A stretch of DNA of 64,000 bases, from assembly GCF_000711245.1 (NCBI RefSeq), contig NZ_JOMH01000001.1:2164830-2228829 (forward strand), in the 5' to 3' direction. The stretch comes from Polycyclovorans algicola TG408. Lineage in GTDB: Bacteria; Pseudomonadota; Gammaproteobacteria; Nevskiales; Nevskiaceae. The notes beneath the pieces are model-generated. The model was not told the DNA's origin. It searched no databases and worked only from the letters and a program-made list of their open reading frames with translations. Of the stretch, positions 1-6,600 are shown piece after piece. The stretch's first letter is position 1, and each line of letters starts with the position of its first letter. The position numbers and the translations under genes were made by a program.

Positions 1-1654
1 CGGCGTAGAGCCCGGCGATGGCCTTGCCCTGGGCATCGAGCACCCGGCCGCTCGGGTCGACCACCGGGCCACCTTTGGTGTCGAGCGTGCCGGCGCCCAG
101 GATCACCGCGTGATAAGGCCCCTTGTCGGCGATGGGGTGCATCATCCGGTTCGGGTAAGGGTTCTCGGCGGGCGCCGCGTTCATGAACTGGAAGGCGGTT
201 TCAATGGCGGCTTCGCCACGTGAAAAATCCTCGTCCTTGCCGCTTTTCGCGAAGCCGTTGAAGCGGGCGATGGTGGCTTCAAGGTTCTTCAGAAAGGCGT
301 CGTCTAGGGTGAATCCGCCGGTCTTGGCGGCGATGCCGGCAAGCCTTTCCTTGAGCTGCGCGGTCAGCGCTGCCAGCGAATCGGCCGAGATGATCTGCGA
401 CAGGCGTGCATTGGCGGCGGGAATCGGGTCGTAGCCGGCATAGCGCTCGGCGGTGCGCCCATCCCAGATCATGAAGCCGAGCAGGTTGGGGTATTCGGCG
501 CGGACCGCGTCCCAGTAAAAGTGGGCCTGGGTGCGCTCGTTGTACTGAATCTTTTCATTGACGAAGCGCTTTCCGTAACGGTTCACCTGAATCACGCTGT
601 CACCCGGCGTGGACCATACGGTGGCGGCCGTGCTGGGCGTCTTGAGCGCCACCTCCACCGGAATCTGCCCCCACCAGGCGTGGCTCATGTTGCCCAGCGC
701 GGCGCCGGCTCGGGTGGCGATGGGAATGAAGTCACCGGTGCTGCCGGGTGCGGCGCAACCGCCCCAGATGCGGCCGCGAAGATAGTCGCCCGCCAGCGCC
801 GCGTTGTGGGTGAAGCCGCCGCTGCCAAACACCACACCCTTGCGGGCGCGGAACCGGGCCGGGGTCTTGTCGCCGCGGTCGACGGTGAGGCCGATGATCT
901 TGCCTTGGTCGTCGCGGACCAGGTCCAGCACCTTATGGTCCAGCAGGATCTGCGCGGGTTTGTCTTTCAGGCCGTCGCTCATCAATTGCACCAGCCGGGG
1001 GCCAGCGCCGCCCTTTTTGGGCCAGACCACCGAGTCCGGATCATCGCTGCTGTCGGGCACCAGTGAGCGACCGCGATGCACCGTGTTCTCGGCGATATCG
1101 GCGTAGTAGTCGGGGTAGTCCTTCTCTTCCCAGGTGGCCCAGGGGATCGCCTTGAGGCCGCACTGGGTCTCAAGCGCCGTCACCACGCGCGCGCCGTGGT
1201 CATAGAAGGTGGCGATCAGATCGAACTCGGCCTGGGTCAGCCCCAGTCGCGCATCGCCTGCGGCATAGCGGGTCGGGTGGGCCAGACGGGCCATGTAGCG
1301 CAGCGCGTCGGGGCGTTCGTCCTTGACGCCCTTGGCCTGCAGGCCGGGGTTGTTGGGTATCCAGAACACGCCGCCAGACTTGACCGTGGTGCCGCCCTGA
1401 AACGGCATCTTGTCGAACAGGATGACGCTGGCGCCCTTGCCGACGGCGGCCAGCGCCGCCGAAAGTCCGGCGGCGCCGGTGCCCACGATCAGCACTTCGG
1501 CCTCGCCGTCCCAATGCATGTCGGCAGCGGCGTGGGCGGTGCCCATCGGCATCAGCGGTACGGCGGTTGCTGCGGCAAAGCCCTTCAGCAGATTGCGGCG
1601 CGCGAGTAACTGCGCGCTGCCGGCTTGCGGTTTATCCGATTGACCTTGGCTCAC
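1..1654 (-). CDS. Tat-type FAD-dependent oxidoreductase (KstD/fumarate reductase flavoprotein family), 3' end cut by window
   Basis: About 551 codons are visible on the minus strand and the C-terminus lies outside the window. The chosen start is GTG at 1654, behind a GGGGGAG ribosome-binding site. Residues about 19-45 form a twin-arginine type leader (RRNLLKGF then a hydrophobic stretch ending AHA), suggesting export of a folded flavoprotein. A dinucleotide-binding motif (VLIVGTGAAGLSAAL) follows at once, as in the FAD_binding_2 family of fumarate reductases, 3-ketosteroid dehydrogenases and related desaturases. The substrate cannot be read from sequence. It is the last visible gene of the left-pointing operon, 34 bases after the Rieske alpha subunit, so a dehydrogenation or reduction of a ring intermediate is a reasonable inference. 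It could equally be a periplasmic reductase. Confidence 0.8.
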   Translation of the reverse strand, partial: MSQGQSDKPQAGSAQLLARRNLLKGFAAATAVPLMPMGTAHAAADMHWDGEAEVLIVGTGAAGLSAALAAVGKGASVILFDKMPFQGGTTVKSGGVFWIPNNPGLQAKGVKDERPDALRYMARLAHPTRYAAGDARLGLTQAEFDLIATFYDHGARVVTALETQCGLKAIPWATWEEKDYPDYYADIAENTVHRGRSLVPDSSDDPDSVVWPKKGGAGPRLVQLMSDGLKDKPAQILLDHKVLDLVRDDQGKIIGLTVDRGDKTPARFRARKGVVFGSGGFTHNAALAGDYLRGRIWGGCAAPGSTGDFIPIATRAGAALGNMSHAWWGQIPVEVALKTPSTAATVWSTPGDSVIQVNRYGKRFVNEKIQYNERTQAHFYWDAVRAEYPNLLGFMIWDGRTAERYAGYDPIPAANARLSQIISADSLAALTAQLKERLAGIAAKTGGFTLDDAFLKNLEATIARFNGFAKSGKDEDFSRGEAAIETAFQFMNAAPAENPYPNRMMHPIADKGPYHAVILGAGTLDTKGGPVVDPSGRVLDAQGKAIAGLYA

Positions 1655-1688
1655 GGTGTTCTCCCCCGGTAGTGGCACGGTTTCATTG

Positions 1689-2969
1689 TTATTTCAGCGC
1701 GTCGGCGACCCGGTCGGCCTTCACCCAGTTGTCGAGCACGTGCAGGTTGTGGCGAATGAGCATTTCAGCGTCCTGCAGGTGCATCACGTCTTTGGCGCCC
1801 GACTCCAGTCCGCGCTGGATCCGTTCACAGTTGGTCACATCTTCGAGCACGACTTCGGCCCAGCGACAGGCGTAGTGCTCAAGCTGCAGGCGATGACGCA
1901 CCGATGCGGTTTTTGGAATGTAGATCCGCTGGGTCCACTTGGTGCGGTTGTAGGCCACCGGCCAGAACTCGTGGGTCCAGAAGCCACCGGTGGAGTAATC
2001 GATGTTGAAGTTGGGGAAAATCCAGGTGACGTCAGCTGACCAGTTGGGGTCCTTGGTCGGATTGATGGCCGGGTGCGACCACAGCGCGGCGGCATTGCCC
2101 TGGGCATCGCCGCCAAGTACGCCACCGGTGTCCTGGATGTACACCATCCGCTCGACTTTCGACTCTGGCGCGGGCACGTACTGCGGATTGCCATAGGCCG
2201 AAAAATGCCGGTGAATGCCGTGCGCCATCGCGCTCAGCGGCCGGGCGTACTTGTTGTCTTCAGGGTGGGCAAAACCCGGCGCCAGCGTGCCGGGGTGCAG
2301 CGAGGGCACGTGGTAAGGCTCGGCGAAGGCGTCGCAGATGAGTTTCCAGTTGGCCTGGAAATCGGCCTCAATGACGATGGTTTCATCGAGATTGAAGTAC
2401 GGGATGCCGGCGTACTTGGTGCCGAACGGCCCGAGAAACTCGGCAAGGCTGACTTCAGGTGTGGGCTGCAGGTTGATGAAAATGAAGCCTTCCCACACCT
2501 CGCAGGCGATGGGCGTCAGGCCGCAGGTCTTCTTGTCGACGTCAAAGAAATGTTTCTGGTCGGGAATGCCCATCAGCGAGCCGTCGCTCGAATAAGACCA
2601 GTTGTGATACTTGCAGACAAAGCGCTCGGCCTTGCCGCAGGCTTGGTTCACCACCAGGTTGCCGCGATGGCTGCACACGTTGTGAAAGGCCCGGATGCGT
2701 TCACCCTTGCCACGCGTCACCAGCACCGAGGCCTTGCAGACATCCAGATCCTTGATGAAGTAGCTGTGGGTCTCGGGCAACGCTTCGACCCTGCCTGCGT
2801 ACAGCCAGGCGCGACGAAACACGCGCTCGCGCTCGAGCTCGAAATACGCGGGTGAGCGGTACGGCTCCACCGACACCGGCCCGGTGCCGAGGTTGGCCGC
2901 CAGGGTGAAGCTGTGCTCGGGCGCCTTGAATCGCGGTGCGGCAGTTTTTTCGTCAAGAACGGCGCTCAT
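1689..2969 (-). CDS. Rieske non-heme iron aromatic ring-hydroxylating oxygenase, alpha subunit
   Basis: This 426-residue protein has the two-domain layout of ring-hydroxylating dioxygenase large subunits. The Rieske [2Fe-2S] ligands are Cys99, His101, Cys119 and His122. The C-terminal catalytic domain carries the mononuclear iron motif ending in His220 and His225 (DAFAEPYHVPSLHP). The length matches alpha subunits of the biphenyl/anthranilate class rather than the shorter VanA type found twice further right. No SnoaL-like beta subunit, ferredoxin or reductase lies next to it; a 122-residue protein occupies the usual small-subunit position upstream. It probably adds oxygen to an aromatic ring or carboxylate upstream of the catechol pathway, but the substrate is not readable. 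Its operon is under the first LysR control region. Confidence 0.9.
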   Translation of the reverse strand: MSAVLDEKTAAPRFKAPEHSFTLAANLGTGPVSVEPYRSPAYFELERERVFRRAWLYAGRVEALPETHSYFIKDLDVCKASVLVTRGKGERIRAFHNVCSHRGNLVVNQACGKAERFVCKYHNWSYSSDGSLMGIPDQKHFFDVDKKTCGLTPIACEVWEGFIFINLQPTPEVSLAEFLGPFGTKYAGIPYFNLDETIVIEADFQANWKLICDAFAEPYHVPSLHPGTLAPGFAHPEDNKYARPLSAMAHGIHRHFSAYGNPQYVPAPESKVERMVYIQDTGGVLGGDAQGNAAALWSHPAINPTKDPNWSADVTWIFPNFNIDYSTGGFWTHEFWPVAYNRTKWTQRIYIPKTASVRHRLQLEHYACRWAEVVLEDVTNCERIQRGLESGAKDVMHLQDAEMLIRHNLHVLDNWVKADRVADALK

Positions 2970-2981
2970 GATTGTCTCTCC

Positions 2982-3350
2982 TCAGAGTGTTCCGCCATGC
3001 GGCCAGGGCCCGCGCGAAATGCGCACGGCGCTGGGCCAGTTGGAGTCGATGGCGCGCGGCGCGCCGTGCATCTCGACGGCAATCGCCGCGTGATTCATCG
3101 CCAGCAGCAGCTTGAACAGGCGCTCGGCCTCGGCCGGCATTTGTCCCAACTCAAATTGTTCGACATGGGCGATGGCGTCCTCTGCCCGCGCGACGATGGC
3201 GTCGTAGAAGGCCTGGATTTCGGGCATCTCGGCCTGCGAACGTGCTGCGCGCCGCGCATCATTGGTGTCCAGACACCAGTACGGAACGTAGGTCTCCAAG
3301 GGCTCGAAGCCCGCCGGCAGCGAGGTGCCGCTCGATTCGGCGGCGCTCAT
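2982..3350 (-). CDS. Small hypothetical protein between tautomerase and Rieske alpha subunit
   Basis: A 122-residue soluble protein with no signal peptide or membrane segment and no motif I recognise. The middle (residues about 40-90) looks largely helical, and the C-terminal third is rich in Pro, Gly and Trp (residues NWPSAVRISRGPWPHGG). Its start overlaps the stop of the tautomerase gene (ATGA), so it is translationally coupled, and it ends 12 bases before the Rieske oxygenase start. This is where a dioxygenase beta subunit is often coded, but it does not look like the SnoaL/NTF2 beta fold. It may be an accessory or structural partner of the oxygenase; that is inference from position only. 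Confidence 0.7.
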   Translation of the reverse strand: MSAAESSGTSLPAGFEPLETYVPYWCLDTNDARRAARSQAEMPEIQAFYDAIVARAEDAIAHVEQFELGQMPAEAERLFKLLLAMNHAAIAVEMHGAPRAIDSNWPSAVRISRGPWPHGGTL

Positions 3351-3589
3351 TCGTTGGCCCCCGCGAGGGCGGACGCGCCGTTTCGGCCACGGCGCTGTGC
3401 CAACGGTTGGTCGCCTGCCGTGGTGCCGGCCAGTGCGTAGTGCTCGGCCGCCAATTCGTGAATCATGATGCGGACTGACTGTGGGTCGGCGCCCAGCGAC
3501 TCGACGACCGCATCGGTCAGCGCCGCAACCAGTGCGCGCTTCTCGGCGGTACTGCGGCCTTCAAGCATGTTGACTTGAATGATGGGCAT
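3347..3589 (-). CDS. 4-oxalocrotonate tautomerase-like enzyme (first copy)
   Basis: An 80-residue member of the tautomerase superfamily. After removal of Met1 the protein starts with the catalytic Pro (MPIIQVNMLEGRS), and the Arg of the LEGRS segment matches the conserved arginine of 4-oxalocrotonate tautomerase. The family ketonises 2-hydroxymuconate to 2-oxo-3-hexenedioate in the meta-cleavage pathway. The C-terminal ~20 residues are longer and more polar than in the classical 62-residue enzyme. It is the first gene of the left-pointing operon, with a GAGGAGG ribosome-binding site. A second copy lies in the right-pointing operon at 10979, so this one may act on a different enol acid. Confidence 0.88.
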   Translation of the reverse strand: MPIIQVNMLEGRSTAEKRALVAALTDAVVESLGADPQSVRIMIHELAAEHYALAGTTAGDQPLAQRRGRNGASALAGANE

Positions 3590-3627
3590 GCCTGCCTCCT
3601 CGCGGCTGCTCCAGTTATTGGTGCGAC

Positions 3628-3656
3628 ATTAGAAGCGTCGACGGGCAAACGTCCAA
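3628..3656 (-). promoter_or_regulatory. Predicted sigma-70 type promoter of the left-pointing catabolic operon
   Basis: On the minus strand a TTGGAC -35 element (3656-3651) is followed after 17 bases by TCTAAT (3633-3628), five of six matches to TATAAT. The predicted start is near 3621, about 30 bases before the tautomerase ATG. The -35 lies inside the 16-base element shared with the other LysR control region, as expected for an activator-dependent promoter. Confidence 0.55.
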
Positions 3657-3692
3657 TACTCTTGACGGATGGTTCGATACCCAACGAGTATC
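3650..3692 (+). promoter_or_regulatory. LysR-type operator region (copy 1)
   Basis: Two parts are visible. CGTCCAATACTCTTGA lies at 3650-3665. After ten bases comes an inverted repeat GATAC-N7-GTATC at 3676-3692, which fits the T-N11-A LysR box. The same two-part arrangement recurs at 5653-5698 in front of the second LysR gene, in the same orientation relative to that regulator and with 11 instead of 10 bases between the parts. The GATAC repeat sits about 55-70 bases upstream of the predicted start of the left operon, the usual position of a LysR recognition site. Confidence 0.7.
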
Positions 3693-3728
3693 AGGGTCGC
3701 CTCCGGTTTTCTTGCGGGTTGCCACTTT

Positions 3729-4706
3729 ATGGCTTTGAACGGGATTGAATTACGCCACCTGCGCTATTTCGTCGCAGTGGTCGAACAACGCACGTTTCGC
3801 GCGGCGGCGCTGCGGCTGCACGTCTCGCAGCCGCCGCTGACGCGGCAGATTCAGCAGCTCGAAGAGGCCCTGGGGGTGCGTCTGCTTGAGCGCAGCGCAC
3901 GCGGTGCCGAGCCCACTGAAGCCGGGCAGGTGTTTTATGCCGAAGCCTGCAACCTGCTGAGTCTTGCCGAGCAGGCGGCCGACCGAACGCGGCTGGCGGG
4001 CATGGGCGGATTGGGTCGTCTCGACATCGGTGTGTTCGGGTCTGCGGTGCTGGGTCCCATCCCGAAAATCGTGCACCGCTTTCGGCAGTCGCACCCGCAG
4101 GTGGAGCTGGTGCTGCACAGCATGGATCGCCTGGATCAGATCAAGGCGCTGCGCGAACGGCGCATCGCCGTGGGCTTCAATCGCTTTTTTGCCGAGGAGC
4201 CGGACCTGCAGTGGGAGGTCATTCTCAACGAGCAGATGGTGGTGGTGGTGCCCGAGCAGCACAGGCTGGCGAGTCGAAAGGTGCTGAGTCTTGCCGAGAT
4301 CGGCCGCGAGCCGCTGATCCTTTATCCGCGGACCCCGCGGCCCGGCTTCATCGACCGGATGATGCGGCTGTTTCACCAGCGCAAGATCACGCCCAACGTC
4401 AGCCAGGAAGTCGACGACATGGTCACTGCAGTGGGTCTGGTGGCCAGCGGCATGGGGCTGAGTCTGGTCAGCGATTCCGGTCGCAACCTGCAGGTGCCAG
4501 GCACCGTGCAGATTCCGCTGCGTGCCGAAGACAGGGCCTCGGCCGAGTTGTGCATCATCTTTCGGCGCGATGACCGCTCACCGCTGCTCGCCGAGTTTCT
4601 CAAGGAAGCCCGCGCCGAGAGCGCTGTCCAAGCCTTGGCGCCCGCCCCGGGCAAGCGGGGTGGGGGAGCACGCCGTTCGAAGCCGGCGCGACCCCGGGCT
4701 CAGTGA
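3729..4706 (+). CDS. LysR-family transcriptional regulator (copy 1)
   Basis: A 325-residue LysR-type regulator. The N-terminal winged helix-turn-helix covers about residues 5-65 (LRHLRYFVAVVEQRTFRAAA, then LHVSQPPLTRQIQQLEEALG), followed by a linker helix and a periplasmic-binding-protein-like effector domain. Family members of this type (CatR/BenM/CbnR group) bind aromatic or muconate intermediates and activate divergent catabolic operons. I chose ATG 3729 rather than an in-frame ATG at 3669, because the earlier start would place the operator inside the gene. It is divergent from the tautomerase-Rieske operon and convergent with a close paralog at 4700-5617; the two stops overlap by 7 bases. 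Confidence 0.93.
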   Translation: MALNGIELRHLRYFVAVVEQRTFRAAALRLHVSQPPLTRQIQQLEEALGVRLLERSARGAEPTEAGQVFYAEACNLLSLAEQAADRTRLAGMGGLGRLDIGVFGSAVLGPIPKIVHRFRQSHPQVELVLHSMDRLDQIKALRERRIAVGFNRFFAEEPDLQWEVILNEQMVVVVPEQHRLASRKVLSLAEIGREPLILYPRTPRPGFIDRMMRLFHQRKITPNVSQEVDDMVTAVGLVASGMGLSLVSDSGRNLQVPGTVQIPLRAEDRASAELCIIFRRDDRSPLLAEFLKEARAESAVQALAPAPGKRGGGARRSKPARPRAQ

Positions 4707-5617
4707 GGGGGTTGCAGCGCCTTGCGCATCGCTCTAACGGTGTCGACAAAGGCCTTGAGCAGGGCTGAGTGGTCATCAACGCGGTAGATCATGCACAGGT
4801 CGAAGTGGTCAGCCTCGACGGCGTGCAGCGGCCGGTAGACCAGACCCGGCAGTCGCAGGTTGCACGCCGAATCGGTCACCAGGCTCAGGCCCATGCCGCT
4901 GGAAACCAGGGCCACCGCGGTGACCACATCGTCGACCTCCTGGATCATCCGTGGCGTCAACTGCTGTTGCTGAAACAGCCGCAGGGCCTGGTCGATAAAG
5001 CTCGGTCGCGGGTGGCGCGGATACAGGATCAGGGGCTCGCCGGCAATGTCTTTCAGCCGCAAGCGGTCGCGTGACGCCAGCGGGTGGGCCGCCGGCAGGG
5101 CGATGTTGAGTCGCTCGGGGTGGACCACTTCCCAGTGCAGGTCGGGCTCGATGTCGAAGAAGCGGTTGAAGCCAACGGTGAGCCGGCGCTCGCGCAAGGC
5201 GCGAATCTGGCCGGCGCGGTCAAGGTTGTGCAGCACCACGTCCACTTTGGGGTGCTGTTGCCGGAATGCCTGAATCACCTGCGGAATGGCGCCGAACATC
5301 GCCGAGCCGAACACGCCGACGTCGAGTTGCCCCAACTGGCCCTGGCCGGCCAACTGTGCCCGACGGGCGCCCTGTGCGATCAGCGCGAGCACGTTGCGTG
5401 CCTCCTCGAAAAACACCCGTCCGGCCACGGTGGTTTCGACGCCGCGCGGTTTGCGCAGCAACAGGGTGACGCCGAGGGCTTCTTCGAGCTGTTGCACCTG
5501 CCGGGTCAGCGGCGGCTGCGAGACATGCAGGTGCAGCGCTGCGGCGCGAAAGCTGCGCTGCTCAACCACGGCGACGAAATAGCGCAGATGCCGCAATTCG
5601 AGGGTCGAAAGGTTCAT
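4700..5617 (-). CDS. LysR-family transcriptional regulator (copy 2)
   Basis: A 305-residue LysR-type regulator clearly paralogous to the neighbour at 3729-4706. The DNA-binding region is nearly identical (LRHLRYFVAVVEQRSFRAAA; SQPPLTRQ then QQLEEALGV), and the effector domain shares long blocks such as EPLILYPRHPRPSFID and the VASSGMGLSLV-like segment. ATG 5617 is preferred over a longer frame beginning at 5686, because the longer start would cover the operator. The gene points away from the ferredoxin-headed meta-cleavage operon and probably activates it. The effector is unknown; a ring-cleavage intermediate is likely from family knowledge. Confidence 0.93.
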   Translation of the reverse strand: MNLSTLELRHLRYFVAVVEQRSFRAAALHLHVSQPPLTRQVQQLEEALGVTLLLRKPRGVETTVAGRVFFEEARNVLALIAQGARRAQLAGQGQLGQLDVGVFGSAMFGAIPQVIQAFRQQHPKVDVVLHNLDRAGQIRALRERRLTVGFNRFFDIEPDLHWEVVHPERLNIALPAAHPLASRDRLRLKDIAGEPLILYPRHPRPSFIDQALRLFQQQQLTPRMIQEVDDVVTAVALVSSGMGLSLVTDSACNLRLPGLVYRPLHAVEADHFDLCMIYRVDDHSALLKAFVDTVRAMRKALQPPH

Positions 5618-5652
5618 CAACTGATAATGCAGCGACGTGAAGTTGTTGACCA

Positions 5653-5698
5653 GTGATACGTACCCGGTATCACACGCAAGGCTCAAAAGTATTGGACG
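5653..5698 (-). promoter_or_regulatory. LysR-type operator region (copy 2)
   Basis: A perfect inverted repeat GTGATAC-N7-GTATCAC lies at 5653-5673, and TCAAAAGTATTGGACG at 5683-5698. Read on the minus strand, the latter is CGTCCAATACTTTTGA, matching the 3650-3665 element at 15 of 16 positions. For the rightward operon, TTGGAC at 5692-5697 would be the -35; the candidate -10 at 5715-5720 (CTACCT) is poor, consistent with an activator-dependent promoter. Confidence 0.7.
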
Positions 5699-5789
5699 GC
5701 GATGGCAGTGGAAACTACCTTCAAGTCCATCACGAGCTTGCCATCAGAGCAGCCTGCATCACATTCCGCGCCGGAGGAGACCCCGCACC

Positions 5790-6155
5790 ATGCAGCACCG
5801 CGTCACCATCGTCGGTCCCGATCATCACTTTCTTTGCAGTGAAGATCGGTCGGTTCTGGCTGCGATGATCGACTGCGGCCGAACCTCGGTCGCTGTGGGG
5901 TGTCGCAGCGGCGGTTGTGGCGTGTGCCGGGTCGAGATCCTCGACGGTCACTACCGCACCGGTCAAATGAGCAGTGCCCAGGTGAGCCCGGCCGAGCGCC
6001 TCGAGGGCTTCGCGCTGGCCTGCCAGCTGTTTCCGGCCGGTGCCTTGGTCTTGCGTGCCGCGCCGCGCCGCAATGTCGCATCTGATGATGCGGTCTGTGA
6101 CCCCTTTGAACGCATGCGCCGTCAGTGCGCGGCGATGGCGGGAAGGGCGTCATGA
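5790..6155 (+). CDS. dmpQ: XylT/DmpQ-like [2Fe-2S] ferredoxin
   Basis: A 121-residue plant-type ferredoxin. The cluster ligands are Cys38, Cys43 and Cys46 (GCRSGGCGVC) and Cys78 (ALACQL). Ferredoxins of this type beside catechol 2,3-dioxygenase genes reduce the oxidised active-site iron of the dioxygenase and so reactivate it; a role as electron donor to the nearby Rieske oxygenases is also possible. The start is ATG 5790, preceded by GGAGGAG. It heads the right-pointing operon, and its stop overlaps the next start (ATGA). The C-terminal ~35 residues after the last Cys are Arg-rich and longer than in XylT. Confidence 0.85.
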   Translation: MQHRVTIVGPDHHFLCSEDRSVLAAMIDCGRTSVAVGCRSGGCGVCRVEILDGHYRTGQMSSAQVSPAERLEGFALACQLFPAGALVLRAAPRRNVASDDAVCDPFERMRRQCAAMAGRAS

Positions 6156-6595
6156 CCGCGACCCCGCTGAGCGTGAATCGCCCGGTGATCACGCACACTG
6201 CGGCGCTCCGTGCCATCAACGCCGCGCTGGCGCACGCCGAGTCGTTGCAGATCTCGGTCGCAGCTGCGGTCGTGAATAGCGGGGGAACGCTCACTGGTTT
6301 TAGCCGCATGCCGAACGCATTTCTGATCTCCGGCGACCTGTCGATCGGCAAGGCCCATTCAGTGGCGGCCGTTGGCCTGCCTGCCGAAGTGGTTGAGCAG
6401 GCCATGGCGCAGGAAGCCCCGCGGGTGCGCGAGGGCATTGCGCTCAGCGGCTTCAGCTTCATTCGCGGCGGGCTGCCGATCCACGAGGGCGATGCGCTGA
6501 TCGGCGCCATTGGTGTTTCAGGCGGCAGCGAGGCGCAGGACGTCGCCTGCGCCCAGGCCGGGGTCGCCGCCCTTCGTGTTTCCTCTGAGACCTGA
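6152..6595 (+). CDS. GlcG/HbpS-family protein
   Basis: A 147-residue protein of the GlcG/HbpS (DUF336) family. The pattern is typical: an N-terminal helix, then VAAAVVNSGGTLTGFSRM, a central AHSVAA segment, and a C-terminal GDALIGAIGVSGGSEAQD block. Members bind haem or small ligands, or occur as uncharacterised subunits in catabolic operons. It is translationally coupled to the ferredoxin by ATGA and ends five bases before the aldehyde dehydrogenase. A role in protecting or assembling the iron enzymes of the pathway is possible but inferred. There is no signal peptide, so it is probably cytoplasmic, unlike extracellular HbpS. Confidence 0.8.
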   Translation: MTATPLSVNRPVITHTAALRAINAALAHAESLQISVAAAVVNSGGTLTGFSRMPNAFLISGDLSIGKAHSVAAVGLPAEVVEQAMAQEAPRVREGIALSGFSFIRGGLPIHEGDALIGAIGVSGGSEAQDVACAQAGVAALRVSSET

Positions 6596-6600
6596 CTGAC

